Origin: Fratercula arctica
Lineage: Eukaryota > Chordata > Aves > Charadriiformes > Alcidae
Assembly: GCA_947846985.1 (NCBI GenBank)
Contig: CANTUZ010000027.1
Coordinates: forward strand, 3,283,535-3,347,534
DNA: 64,000 nucleotides
Reading direction: 5' to 3'
Shown: positions 34,206 to 44,395 of the stretch, one piece after another
Layout: every line of letters starts with the position of its first letter
Numbering within the stretch: position 1 is the first letter of the stretch
Translations under genes and position numbers: made by a program
Notes under the pieces: model-generated
Seen by the model: the letters and a program-made list of their open reading frames with translations, nothing else
What the model was told of the DNA's origin: nothing
The model's database searches: none

Positions 34206-34802
34206 TCACGAGATAATTTCTCCAAATCTGGCGAGGTAAAAAGGAACAATGGCCTTGAGAGAAGCATGGAGAATCTGGCGAAGTTCTAGATAACTCTGGT
34301 TCCAGTCGCTAACGGAGATGGAGTGGTCTTGGAGATAGAGAAGACACTCACCGTGGTTCGAGACGTGCGCAGCCTTGAGGAGATTAGCTATGGAAGAGTC
34401 TCCGTCGCCAAGTAAATCAATGATGAAGTTAGTTTTGATCTTCAAACGTCCACCGGCGAGCCTCCTTTGGTAGGTGCCAACTCCTAAACCGTAGAGTGTG
34501 AGTCCGGTTGAGAGATTAAGGAAACGGTGGAGAGGCGTCGGAAGTCGGTAGAAGAAGCGGAGAACAACGATGAGAACCGATCCTCCAACGCACACCTGAA
34601 GGAGACATACGCGATTCTTCTTCCACTGAATGGATATCCCAACGACGAGCTCATTGCGAAGGATTCTCTCGGAGTGAACAGTTTCCACTTTACGGATCCA
34701 GTCTTCTATGGCGGCGCAAGTCTTGGCTACGGTGACCGTGAAGACTCCACCACCAAAACGCACTTGGTAGATTTTATCCTCCTCCATTGTTTTGATTGCC
34801 AT
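34206..34802 (-). CDS. Werner-type 3'-5' exonuclease-like protein, 198 aa, probably inactive, left copy
   Basis: Start chosen at ATG 34802 (MAIKTMEEDKIYQVRF) because a TATA box lies upstream at 34895-34901. The pattern follows the plant WRN-exonuclease-like family (DEDD superfamily): VVGISIQWKKN, LLQVCVGGSVLIV, LHRFLNLSTGLTLYGLGVG, ISVSDWNQSYLELRQILHAS. Catalytic positions look lost: GISIQW where relatives have G-L-D-x-(E/Q)-W, and ASLKAIV where relatives have ASLDAYV. The stop codon lies at the VANDAL end (34206-34208), so the natural C terminus may be cut. No intron is seen. It is a host-gene-like copy, possibly a pseudogene that happens to be open. Confidence 0.6.
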   Translation of the reverse strand: MAIKTMEEDKIYQVRFGGGVFTVTVAKTCAAIEDWIRKVETVHSERILRNELVVGISIQWKKNRVCLLQVCVGGSVLIVVLRFFYRLPTPLHRFLNLSTGLTLYGLGVGTYQRRLAGGRLKIKTNFIIDLLGDGDSSIANLLKAAHVSNHGECLLYLQDHSISVSDWNQSYLELRQILHASLKAIVPFYLARFGEIIS

Positions 34803-34894
34803 TGAGAGAGAACGAAGATGAAGTTGGAAGAGATGGAGATGGAAAATTTTGAGTTTCGAAATTTGCTGGATCTGTTCATGGAGAGAGGATGGGT

Positions 34895-34901
34895 TTTTAT
34901 A
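34895..34901 (-). promoter_or_regulatory. TATA box of exonuclease-like gene (left)
   Basis: On the minus strand TTGTATAAAAACCC lies about 95 bp before the chosen ATG. Mirror at 38606-38612. Confidence 0.5.
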
Positions 34902-35043
34902 CAACGTAGCGGGAGACGGAACTGAAAGAAAATTCCATTCATGATTTGAATTTAGATTTAGCATAATGCATATTTTGGAATCCGTAACAGAATCGATCAG
35001 TGTAGCTCAACACTACTACTGCTTCTTCATGACTTGGACATGA

Positions 35044-35049
35044 CACGTG
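35044..35049. promoter_or_regulatory. G-box CACGTG between exonuclease-like gene and DEK fragment (left)
   Basis: GACACGTGGGC resembles an ABRE/G-box. It lies in the spacer between two divergent host-like genes, about 240 bp upstream of the exonuclease-like start. Mirror at 38458-38463. Confidence 0.35.
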
Positions 35050-35539
35050 GGCGTTTTTAATTGCTCTCTCTTCTTCTGTGGTACGCCTCTAAACTCTGTT
35101 TAATATTTTTCGCGTATCCTTGGCTGTTGCAATTTATGAATTGGAAATTATGAAGAGACCATTCTATATGTTTCAACCTTTTTGCCTCCTCCTTGTGTGT
35201 TCTGGAACAACCTTTATTCTTCATAGTGATAGCTTTCAAAGGCTTGGTTATTCATGCTTGTCGTTGCACATGCTGTGTTAGAACTACTTTCTCTGCTTAA
35301 CATAAAATAGATTATATTATACTTGAGGATGGTTAAATTTGTATCGCAAGCTAGTCTGGACATGCGAGTAAAACTAGCTTGACCCTATGAGGAAGTCAGA
35401 AAAACTGGCAAGCAACAAGGTTTAACTCTGGCCAGAGAGCTAGTTGCTCTCGCTTTACGCATTAAAATGTCTCTATCTTCTTTCTTGGAACCCCTGAACC
35501 TTAGCCATTCGCGATTAGATGTGCCTCTATAATTCCTAG

Positions 35540-36667
35540 GATAGTACCGGTTGGTTGCATTCAAAATTCCTGTTCCTGACACAGACTACACTTTCATTGG
35601 TAAGGAGTTAAGAATCTGCACCTTGTTTGTGCATCAGGAGGACTACCATTTTCTCGGTTTTGCGAATCATGACTACCTTTTTGCCGTTTTGAATCTTTTT
35701 TCTGTGAGACAATTTTCTCAATACCTGAAATCTCTGCTTTATGAGCACTGTTTCTGAGTCTTTTTCTTCCATTCTCACTGGTGCAGAGTTGTATCATGGC
35801 AAAAGGGATGGGAAACTGCATCCGTGCAAAATCTTGAAGATAGTAACAACAGATGGGTCTAGTAAACCTCAGTCTGAGGTAGGCTTCCTTGACATAGATA
35901 AGGATATACATTGCTGTTTGGGGAGGATCTGTCATGGAAGAAGTTTCCATTTAGTAGAAATTCTCTCAAGTCTTCCATTCACAGTAGTGTACCTTGGCTA
36001 GTAAATGATTATCTTCTGGCTAACGCACATGAAATTACGAGAAAGATTCCCAAGGAACAAAATGCTAGTTTTGTTATAAGAACTTCTTTTATTCCTCACC
36101 TCTTCTGTGCCCTTTTCTTTTATCTGTTTACCTGTTGAGTGTAAATTTTAGTTCTCTTGACGAAGTTATGTTCGGTTTCCCGACTTACTCTGCTGTTAGA
36201 TTGTTGTCTGGTAATGTTGAATTGTTTCAGTGGTTTGTATGATATGATTGCTGTCTTGGAATTTTGATGGTTTATTCGTCTCTCTTTTGCCAGAGTTCAT
36301 GATTGATTACTCACGGGTTGTGTGAATGGTCAGTTTTCAGGTTTTTGTATGCTCAGAGCAAGCGGTACCACTTTGTAGTAAGATATGTAGTTCCGGGGGC
36401 GACTACGATGACCAGAGCAAAGTGCAAAGGAGAAGCTTGATAAATGTATCAAAGAAAAGTTGATTGATTACTGTGATGTTCTTGATATACCCAGAAACAA
36501 AAGTAATGTGAAAAAGTAAGTGATAACAAAATTTGGTCTATCTATCTCTTGCTTGCTCGATTTTATATTCATATACATCAGTTCCGATATCTTCAGGAAG
36601 AACTTGCTGTAAGAGGGCTTGAATATCCAAGGCACCAAGGGATATTGTCCTTGCTGATAGTGAAAAG
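35540..36667 (+). pseudogene. DEK-like chromatin protein gene fragment, left copy
   Basis: Collinear short matches to the plant DEK family occur in order: GCATTCAAAATT (VAFKI, 35553), TLLFGED (about 35908), QFSGF (36331), EKLDKCIKEKLIDYCDVLDI (about 36430-36490), KSNVKK then an intron 36516-36596 (GTAAGT...TTCAG), EELAV, and finally a frame-shifted stretch reading KAPRDIVLADSEK up to 36667. DEK proteins bind chromatin and DNA. Here the frame is broken in at least two places (36340s and 36620s) and the gene stops at the palindrome centre, so it is a 3'-truncated pseudogene. Confidence 0.6.
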
Positions 36668-36750
36668 GTAGTCTAATTTTGCAGCTGAATATGATTACTG
36701 TTCTCCATTGTTTTGTTATTCAATATTGGGTCTTGAATTGTTTCTCTTTT

Positions 36751-36756
36751 CTTAAG
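36751..36756. other. Palindrome centre, zero spacer
   Basis: CTTTTCTTAAGAAAAG is a perfect inverted repeat whose axis falls between 36753 and 36754. There is no loop sequence at all between the arms. The axis lies in what was the intron after a DEK-like exon. Confidence 0.95.
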
Positions 36757-36839
36757 AAAAGAGAAACAATTCAAGACCCAATATTGAATAACAAAACAAT
36801 GGAGAACAGTAATCATATTCAGCTGCAAAATTAGACTAC

Positions 36840-37967
36840 CTTTTCACTATCAGCAAGGACAATATCCCTTGGTGCCTTGGATATTCAAGCCCTCTTACAG
36901 CAAGTTCTTCCTGAAGATATCGGAACTGATGTATATGAATATAAAATCGAGCAAGCAAGAGATAGATAGACCAAATTTTGTTATCACTTACTTTTTCACA
37001 TTACTTTTGTTTCTGGGTATATCAAGAACATCACAGTAATCAATCAACTTTTCTTTGATACATTTATCAAGCTTCTCCTTTGCACTTTGCTCTGGTCATC
37101 GTAGTCGCCCCCGGAACTACATATCTTACTACAAAGTGGTACCGCTTGCTCTGAGCATACAAAAACCTGAAAACTGACCATTCACACAACCCGTGAGTAA
37201 TCAATCATGAACTCTGGCAAAAGAGAGACGAATAAACCATCAAAATTCCAAGACAGCAATCATATCATACAAACCACTGAAACAATTCAACATTACCAGA
37301 CAACAATCTAACAGCAGAGTAAGTCGGGAAACCGAACATAACTTCGTCAAGAGAACTAAAATTTACACTCAACAGGTAAACAGATAAAAGAAAAGGGCAC
37401 AGAAGAGGTGAGGAATAAAAGAAGTTCTTATAACAAAACTAGCATTTTGTTCCTTGGGAATCTTTCTCGTAATTTCATGTGCGTTAGCCAGAAGATAATC
37501 ATTTACTAGCCAAGGTACACTACTGTGAATGGAAGACTTGAGAGAATTTCTACTAAATGGAAACTTCTTCCATGACAGATCCTCCCCAAACAGCAATGTA
37601 TATCCTTATCTATGTCAAGGAAGCCTACCTCAGACTGAGGTTTACTAGACCCATCTGTTGTTACTATCTTCAAGATTTTGCACGGATGCAGTTTCCCATC
37701 CCTTTTGCCATGATACAACTCTGCACCAGTGAGAATGGAAGAAAAAGACTCAGAAACAGTGCTCATAAAGCAGAGATTTCAGGTATTGAGAAAATTGTCT
37801 CACAGAAAAAAGATTCAAAACGGCAAAAAGGTAGTCATGATTCGCAAAACCGAGAAAATGGTAGTCCTCCTGATGCACAAACAAGGTGCAGATTCTTAAC
37901 TCCTTACCAATGAAAGTGTAGTCTGTGTCAGGAACAGGAATTTTGAATGCAACCAACCGGTACTATC
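36840..37967 (-). pseudogene. DEK-like chromatin protein gene fragment, right copy
   Basis: Exact mirror of the left fragment: the VADSEK-like end is at 36840 and QFSGF at about 37176, with the same intron and the same frame breaks. The two fragments face each other tail to tail across the palindrome axis. Confidence 0.6.
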
Positions 37968-38605
37968 CTAGGAATTATAGAGGCACATCTAATCGCGAAT
38001 GGCTAAGGTTCAGGGGTTCCAAGAAAGAAGATAGAGACATTTTAATGCGTAAAGCGAGAGCAACTAGCTCTCTGGCCAGAGTTAAACCTTGTTGCTTGCC
38101 AGTTTTTCTGACTTCCTCATAGGGTCAAGCTAGTTTTACTCGCATGTCCAGACTAGCTTGCGATACAAATTTAACCATCCTCAAGTATAATATAATCTAT
38201 TTTATGTTAAGCAGAGAAAGTAGTTCTAACACAGCATGTGCAACGACAAGCATGAATAACCAAGCCTTTGAAAGCTATCACTATGAAGAATAAAGGTTGT
38301 TCCAGAACACACAAGGAGGAGGCAAAAAGGTTGAAACATATAGAATGGTCTCTTCATAATTTCCAATTCATAAATTGCAACAGCCAAGGATACGCGAAAA
38401 ATATTAAACAGAGTTTAGAGGCGTACCACAGAAGAAGAGAGAGCAATTAAAAACGCCCACGTGTCATGTCCAAGTCATGAAGAAGCAGTAGTAGTGTTGA
38501 GCTACACTGATCGATTCTGTTACGGATTCCAAAATATGCATTATGCTAAATCTAAATTCAAATCATGAATGGAATTTTCTTTCAGTTCCGTCTCCCGCTA
38601 CGTTG

Positions 38606-38612
38606 TATAAAA
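38606..38612 (+). promoter_or_regulatory. TATA box of exonuclease-like gene (right)
   Basis: TTGTATAAAAACCC, 93 bp before ATG 38705. The G-box CACGTG at 38458-38463 lies further upstream. Confidence 0.5.
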
Positions 38613-38704
38613 ACCCATCCTCTCTCCATGAACAGATCCAGCAAATTTCGAAACTCAAAATTTTCCATCTCCATCTCTTCCAACTTCATCTTCGTTCTCT
38701 CTCA

Positions 38705-39301
38705 ATGGCAATCAAAACAATGGAGGAGGATAAAATCTACCAAGTGCGTTTTGGTGGTGGAGTCTTCACGGTCACCGTAGCCAAGACTTGCGCCGCCATA
38801 GAAGACTGGATCCGTAAAGTGGAAACTGTTCACTCCGAGAGAATCCTTCGCAATGAGCTCGTCGTTGGGATATCCATTCAGTGGAAGAAGAATCGCGTAT
38901 GTCTCCTTCAGGTGTGCGTTGGAGGATCGGTTCTCATCGTTGTTCTCCGCTTCTTCTACCGACTTCCGACGCCTCTCCACCGTTTCCTTAATCTCTCAAC
39001 CGGACTCACACTCTACGGTTTAGGAGTTGGCACCTACCAAAGGAGGCTCGCCGGTGGACGTTTGAAGATCAAAACTAACTTCATCATTGATTTACTTGGC
39101 GACGGAGACTCTTCCATAGCTAATCTCCTCAAGGCTGCGCACGTCTCGAACCACGGTGAGTGTCTTCTCTATCTCCAAGACCACTCCATCTCCGTTAGCG
39201 ACTGGAACCAGAGTTATCTAGAACTTCGCCAGATTCTCCATGCTTCTCTCAAGGCCATTGTTCCTTTTTACCTCGCCAGATTTGGAGAAATTATCTCGTG
39301 A
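38705..39301 (+). CDS. Werner-type 3'-5' exonuclease-like protein, 198 aa, probably inactive, right copy
   Basis: Identical translation to the left copy (34206-34802), with the same altered catalytic positions. Its TGA overlaps the first bases of the right VANDAL (CTCGTGAGTCCCC). If both arms are real, the two genes are transcribed away from the palindrome centre. Confidence 0.6.
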   Translation: MAIKTMEEDKIYQVRFGGGVFTVTVAKTCAAIEDWIRKVETVHSERILRNELVVGISIQWKKNRVCLLQVCVGGSVLIVVLRFFYRLPTPLHRFLNLSTGLTLYGLGVGTYQRRLAGGRLKIKTNFIIDLLGDGDSSIANLLKAAHVSNHGECLLYLQDHSISVSDWNQSYLELRQILHASLKAIVPFYLARFGEIIS

Positions 39302-39690
39302 GTCCCCTTTTGTCCAAGCATCGTCTCATATCTCCCCTAATAAAACACAATTTTATTTTTATTTAAAATTAAATCGAAAACTATGGATATTACTGATATA
39401 CCCCAACCGAAACCTCAATATTACTGCTAAAACCTGGATCTATTCGAACCAGACCCGATCCATTCTCAACCCACCCATCCCCATATACTTTACGTTTTCT
39501 CTCTTTTGTTTTTCCCCAATTCAAAGAGAAAACGAGAAAACCCTAACCTTCAAATCTTCAAATCTTGCTCCGACTTCCTCTCCTCTTCAAATCTTCCCAG
39601 AAACTGTAATTGAGAGATTGCGAAATCATCTTCCAACTTTATTGATTCCTTTTCTCGTTTCTTGTATCCCGTTTCGAAACCTCTCCGATA

Positions 39691-42229
39691 ATGCCTCCAA
39701 AGAAAGGGTTAAAGAGGAAGAGATTAGCAAAGGCAACGACGGTGGAGCCAGGCTCGACGGAGGAGCCATCCCCGACGGTGGAGCCATCCACCACAACGAC
39801 GGTGGAGCCAGGCTCGACGGAGGAGCCATCCCCGACGGCAATTGAGGGAGAACAAGTCCCGGAGACCTTAAGTCCGGTTTTAGAAGAGTCTGACAAGAAT
39901 GAGGAAGAAAATTCTAAGAAGAATGAGGAAGAAGAGAGTGGCGAAGAAGAAGACGACAAAGAAGAAGAGAAAGAAGAAGGGAATGAGGAAGGGAATGAGG
40001 AAGGAGAGGAGTCCTCCTCCGATGATGGTAGTAGATCTTTGGACAGAGAGTCCTCCTCCGATGAGAGTAAGGAGGATGAGATTGCGCCGGAAAATGCGTC
40101 CGAAAATGCTATGGTAAGTATTTGAATGGTGTGAAACTGGTAGAACAGGGTAAAACTATGTGTATATTTGGGTACTACTGGTAGAACAGGATAAAACTAT
40201 TATGTATTGGTATAACTGGTAGAACTGGGAATACTATGTGTTTGAATTCTGGGTATAACTGGTAATACTAGGGCATTACTATATGTTTGATTTCTGGGTA
40301 ATACTGGTATTACTTGGGTATAACTATGTGTTTGAATTCTTGGTGAAACTGGTATTACTGGAGTACAACTATGTGTATATTTTCAGGGTAATACTGGTAA
40401 TACTATTCGCAGATTAATGATATATGGATGAATGTCTGTTCTGTTGCAGGAGATCGACGAGGAAACAGAAGCAATACCACCGCTGAGTATGTATTTCCCG
40501 CCTTCGGAATATGTGAAGAAAATCAAGCTATCAACTCGGTGCTATATTCACGAAGTGTTGACTACATTTGATGAGTTGGAGCCTCCGATGAGCAAGTCTG
40601 AGAGGGCATTTTTTGAGGATCATCCGAGTTTCCAACACGTCTTCCACATGCCAAGAGACCCAAACCACCGACTTATGGGGATGTGGATGCTCCTTCTTCG
40701 CACGGCGCGTATTGATAGGAAGAAAGAAGTGTGGTTCATCGTCAATGGCGTTCCAATCCGATATGGTATATCGGAACATGCATTGATATCGGGCTTCAAT
40801 TGCAAGAATTATGCGCTTGATTATAAAAATGTGGGAAGTATGGAGTTCAAGACGAAGCATTTCAAGAAAGTTCCTGTTGTGAAACGCGAAGACGTGAGAA
40901 AGAAGCTCATAGAAATGGTGCCGAAGGGTGACAGATCAAAAGATAGGTTGAGGATGATGGTCCTTTATTTCCTAACCAGCATTATTGTGGCGCCTATCAA
41001 GACCGGGGAAAAGGCACCTCAAGTGGATCAATTTTGTTTAAAGGCTGTGAATGATCTTGCGTTTTGTAGGAATTTTCAGTGGGGGAGGTATTCTTTCGAT
41101 TATATGTTAGATACCATCTCACACACGATGAATCATTTCAATGGTTTTGTCACCGAGAACGAGAAGTACATATGGCCAGTTCCGGGTTTCTGTCTTCCGA
41201 TAGAGGTTAGTTACAAGTTATAGTAATTGGTGATTGTTTGGAATACTGGTAATACTGCATATTAGAAAACTGGTAATACTGCACATTAGAAAACTAGTAA
41301 TACTGGTATTACTGTTGATTCTAAATATATGTTTTTTTATTCTGTAGCTTCTTGCATTCGAGGCAATCCCACTGTTGAGGGAAAAATTCATTGAGGACAT
41401 TGCAGGAGCAGATGAGGGATGTCCTAGGATGTGCAAGGTGAAGTTCAAGAAGAACCATTTGAAAGGCATTCCTCTTGATACTATTAATCATGAATTGGGT
41501 ACAACTCAGGTTAGTTATCCTATATATTCTGTTTTATGAAACGTTTGCTATTCTATTTAATTATAATAATCTATATTTGTTTATGTTTACAGGTCATTGA
41601 TTGTATCGTCTCACCTAGAATTGAAGAGCACGCACTTATGAGAGCAATCACGGAAGAAGAACACGACGTTGACATGGCTGATCCGGTGGTGGAAAGTTGG
41701 TTGAAGCGTCATAAAGAGGGCCGTCTAATCAGGTTTGAAGAGCTGTACCAACAGGATCTACAGGCCCGAGGAATCATCGCAGGACCAGAGATTGCGGGTG
41801 GTGAGGATATTCCCGCAGTAGATGGACAAGAACTCCCGAGTTTGGCTGCTGTGGTGGAGATGATTCAAGAGATGAAAGTTGAGATGACAGATCAGCTGAA
41901 TGAAATCCTAGTAGTGATTTCAGGGTTGGATGATACAGTTAACTCGTTGGATGAAAGAGTTAAATCGTTGGAAGCATTCAGGGAGGCGCAGAAAGTAGAT
42001 AAGAGAAAGGTACGATTTGTAATACTGGTATAACTGAGTAATACTGGTATTACTGTGATATAACTTTGTTCAATGGCAGGATCAAGAAGAGAAGAATCAA
42101 GAGAATGATGGTGACCCGAAAGAGACAACCGAAGAGAAGGATGGTGACCCAAAAGATACAACCCAAGAGAAGGATGGTGACCCACAAGTCACCAAGATGA
42201 CGACTCGGAGCAAGAGACAGCTTGGTTGA
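39691..42229 (+). CDS. VANDAL-encoded DUF1985 protein (vanC-like), 635 aa, five exons, right copy
   Basis: My model: exons 39691-40113 (141 codons), 40450-41205 (252), 41348-41509 (54), 41593-42009 (139) and 42080-42229 (50 with stop). Every intron is GT-AG and phase 0, which supports the model strongly. Domains: basic start MPPKKGLKRKRLAK, acidic low-complexity residues ~20-140, DUF1985-type residues ~170-390 (WFIVNGVPIRYGI), a possible coiled coil ~540-590 (LDDTVNSLDERVKSLEAF), and a basic end TKMTTRSKRQLG. No Ulp1 protease domain is seen. The acidic region with basic ends suggests a nuclear, nucleic-acid-associated protein. Anti-silencing of its own family by motif binding is the hypothesis. 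Confidence 0.78.
40114..40449 (+). promoter_or_regulatory. Intron 1 of vanC-like gene with YAGTATTAY cluster (right)
   Basis: Mirror of 33059-33394. Seen on + as GGTAATACTGG, GTAATACTAGGGC and GGGTAATACTGGTAATACTA. Intron 2 (41206-41347) and intron 4 (42010-42079) also carry the motif; intron 3 (41510-41592) does not. Confidence 0.65.
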
Positions 42230-42409
42230 CTGATTTGTCTCTCTGATGTTTGTATTTGAACTTGGATTTGTTATGTTAATTGTTTTGGATTTGTTATGTT
42301 AGGATTTGAATTTGGATTTATTATGTTAGGATTTGAATTTGGATTTGTCTTGTTAGGATTTGAATTTGGATTTGTTAAGTTAGTTTTATAAATTTAATTA
42401 AGGAATACG

Positions 42410-42550
42410 GGTAAAACTGGTATTACTAAATAAGGAATACGGGTAAAACTAGTAATACTGGTAATGGTAATACTGGTAATACTAGTAAAACTGGTATTAC
42501 TAATTAAGGAATACGGGTAAAACTAGTAATACTGCTAATGGTAATAAGCT
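42410..42550. repeat. YAGTATTAY motif cluster downstream of DUF1985 gene (right)
   Basis: Mirror of 30960-31100, including GTAATACTGGTAATACTAG. Lies between the convergent 3' ends of the vanC-like and vanB-like genes. Confidence 0.7.
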
Positions 42551-42667
42551 TACAAAGCATAAGAAAGTCTCACAATTCATAGAAAAGTCTTACAATTCAT
42601 AGAAAAGTCTTACAAAACATAGACAAGTCTTACAAAGCAAAGAATAAGCTTACACATTAGTGAGCGA

Positions 42668-43243
42668 CTAACTCCGAACGCATTTCTCCGCTAGATGAGC
42701 GACTAACTCCTTCAGTTTTTGGGTCTCCTTACCATTACCTTTCAACTCCGAACGCATTTCTTCTTGATAGTACTCCAAGCTTTGAATCTTTTTGTGATGG
42801 GTATCAACCTCCTCCCTTAAGTTAGTCACCTCTTCTTCCATAGCTTTATCCCAAAGTTTCCGAATGTGTAAACCATCATTCTACAATACAAGAATTCTAT
42901 ATCGAGATCAATTATTCAACATACATCTGGGTAATACTAGTGTAACTAGTAATACTACATACATCTGGGTTCTCAGAGATCTACCAGTTCTACCCAAGTG
43001 TCTAACCAATTTTACTTTCGCAGTCAATAATGATACTTCTATTTACCTTACATACACGTTGCAGGGTGATAGTATACCTTCCCATTTGTTACACCATCGT
43101 TCTCAGAGATCTTGTCGAGGATGCGTCCACCACAAGACATCATCCTTCGTAATATACCTTCCTCATTCCGTGACTTCTTCTAATTGATCATAAATCCTCT
43201 TAGCGTTCCTCACGCTCTCATACATGGGATCTCTCTCACACAT
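42668..43243 (-). pseudogene. vanB-like small coiled-coil gene, right copy
   Basis: The 5' part begins MCERDPMYESVRNAKRIYDQ at 43243 and stops at GAAGTCACGGAATGA (about 43165). The 3' part is the coiled-coil exon ending at 42668 (stop). Between them lie repeated TTCTCAGAGATC segments and the motif-containing sequence at 42940-42965. Whether splicing could join these parts is unclear. Function unknown. The call rests on position between vanA-like and vanC-like genes. Confidence 0.4.
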
Positions 43244-44395
43244 AATCGTCCATCTTGAAACAAGAGAGAACGATTGAAGAAGAGGACCAAAGTTGGATCT
43301 CGTTTTTCGTTTGAAGCTTGGCAAGTAAGAGAGACGAGTGAATTTTCGAGCTAGATAGAGAGTAGAGGATCAAGTCCTCGATTGTGAATTATGAAGTGGA
43401 GAAAACAAAGAATCTTTAGTTAATTTGTTTTTTGTTGGTTGATTTTGGGTTTCAAACATATTGATTTTAGTGAGGGAAAACATTGGAGTGGGAAAACAAA
43501 ATTTATGGGGCAGAGCAATTTGATAACATATAAATAAAACATGGCACACAATGGAACGTTGGGCTCAGTCACACGAATCCACACGTACGTTGCGTAGGTA
43601 GGAAATCCTAAATCAAACTTGTAGAGGGTCGGCGAGTCATTTATATAGAATATGTATACGGGCCGTGTTTTATTAGTAAACAACTGAAATGGATGGTTAC
43701 CCTAGTAGTTATCAACAGTTGTACAAATATATGTCCACAATAAGTTTTTAACTTTTGGTTGTTTTGATCACACTTTAACCAGTATTACAACATCCTTAAA
43801 AAATTATTTATCTAGTTGTAACTCGAGAGAAAATCATAACATTATTATTGAATTCTAAAAGGTTTAATGTAATCAAATGTTAAAATAATATAAAAGTTTG
43901 TAAAATATCAATCCATAATTGGAGTTGTCATTATCAAAGTGAGCTTACAAGTATAACAGGAATGAATTTTGATGATAGTCTCAAAAACAATCTTACATGA
44001 CCAATTTTTTTTTTTTCCCTATCTTACAATGTTCGTTTTAAATACCATTTTATAAAGAGTTCATATCATTCTAATCAGTGCTCTGTATGGAGTAATGGTG
44101 ATATGAAAAAATTAGCATATCAAATTTCATATTTTTCTTCAGTCAGTTATACTATTTATAACCATATTACATAATTGTTCTTCATAGTCTTTAACTCAGT
44201 TAATAGACACCAGTGCGTGAATCACCTACTTATTTTTCAAATTAGTAATACCTGTTAATACCTAGTATTACCCTTACTTCCATAGATGATGTAAAAACAT
44301 AGTATTACATGAGGACAAATCGAGTGTTACCTAGTTTTGACTAACAACTGCAAATATGAGTTTTACAAAATCATAAAGTTCAATTAAAACAAATA
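43244..44395. other. VANDAL intergenic region, right copy only
   Basis: About 1.15 kb between the vanB-like 5' end and the transposase 3' end. It is AT-rich from 43,740 on. The motif-like CTAGTATTACCC is at about 44258. The small frame at 43420-43683 has no recognisable content. This stretch is deleted in the left arm. Confidence 0.5.

Larger units (their letters stand above)
28127..34206 (+). mobile_element. VANDAL-like MULE, left copy, internally deleted
   Basis: Ends are short degenerate inverted matches: CTCCCCTTTTGGCAAAAC at 28127 and, read from the other end, AGTCCCCTTTTGTCCAAGC at 34206. Long TIRs are absent, as in Arabidopsis VANDALs. Contents: vanA-like transposase remnant on +, vanB-like remnant on +, and a complete DUF1985 (vanC-like) gene on -. 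Relative to the right copy about 2.25 kb is deleted at 30545. I found no clear 9-bp target duplication. The flanks differ, so the ends may have been rearranged. Confidence 0.72.
30546..36753 (+). repeat. Palindrome, left inner arm (near-identical)
   Basis: Position x pairs with 73507-x from the centre to about 34133 and with 73508-x beyond it, because of one 1-base difference (TTAATCG against TTAAATCG, right copy 39369-39376). All five large open frames in this arm translate identically in the other arm. The arm ends at the left VANDAL deletion point (30545). Confidence 0.93.
36754..42965 (-). repeat. Palindrome, right inner arm (near-identical)
   Basis: Reverse complement of 30546-36753. 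It carries a second copy of the DEK-like fragment, the exonuclease-like gene and the whole vanC-like gene on the opposite strand. Confidence 0.93.

Noticed and set aside
28118..34215. 9-bp target duplication of the VANDAL
   Set aside because: Bases next to 28127 and 34206 do not match in either arm.
39240..39845. 201-codon frame starting inside the exonuclease-like gene and running into the VANDAL
   Set aside because: Overlaps two better-supported genes in other frames. It exists only because of the 1-base difference at 39372 and has no recognisable domain.
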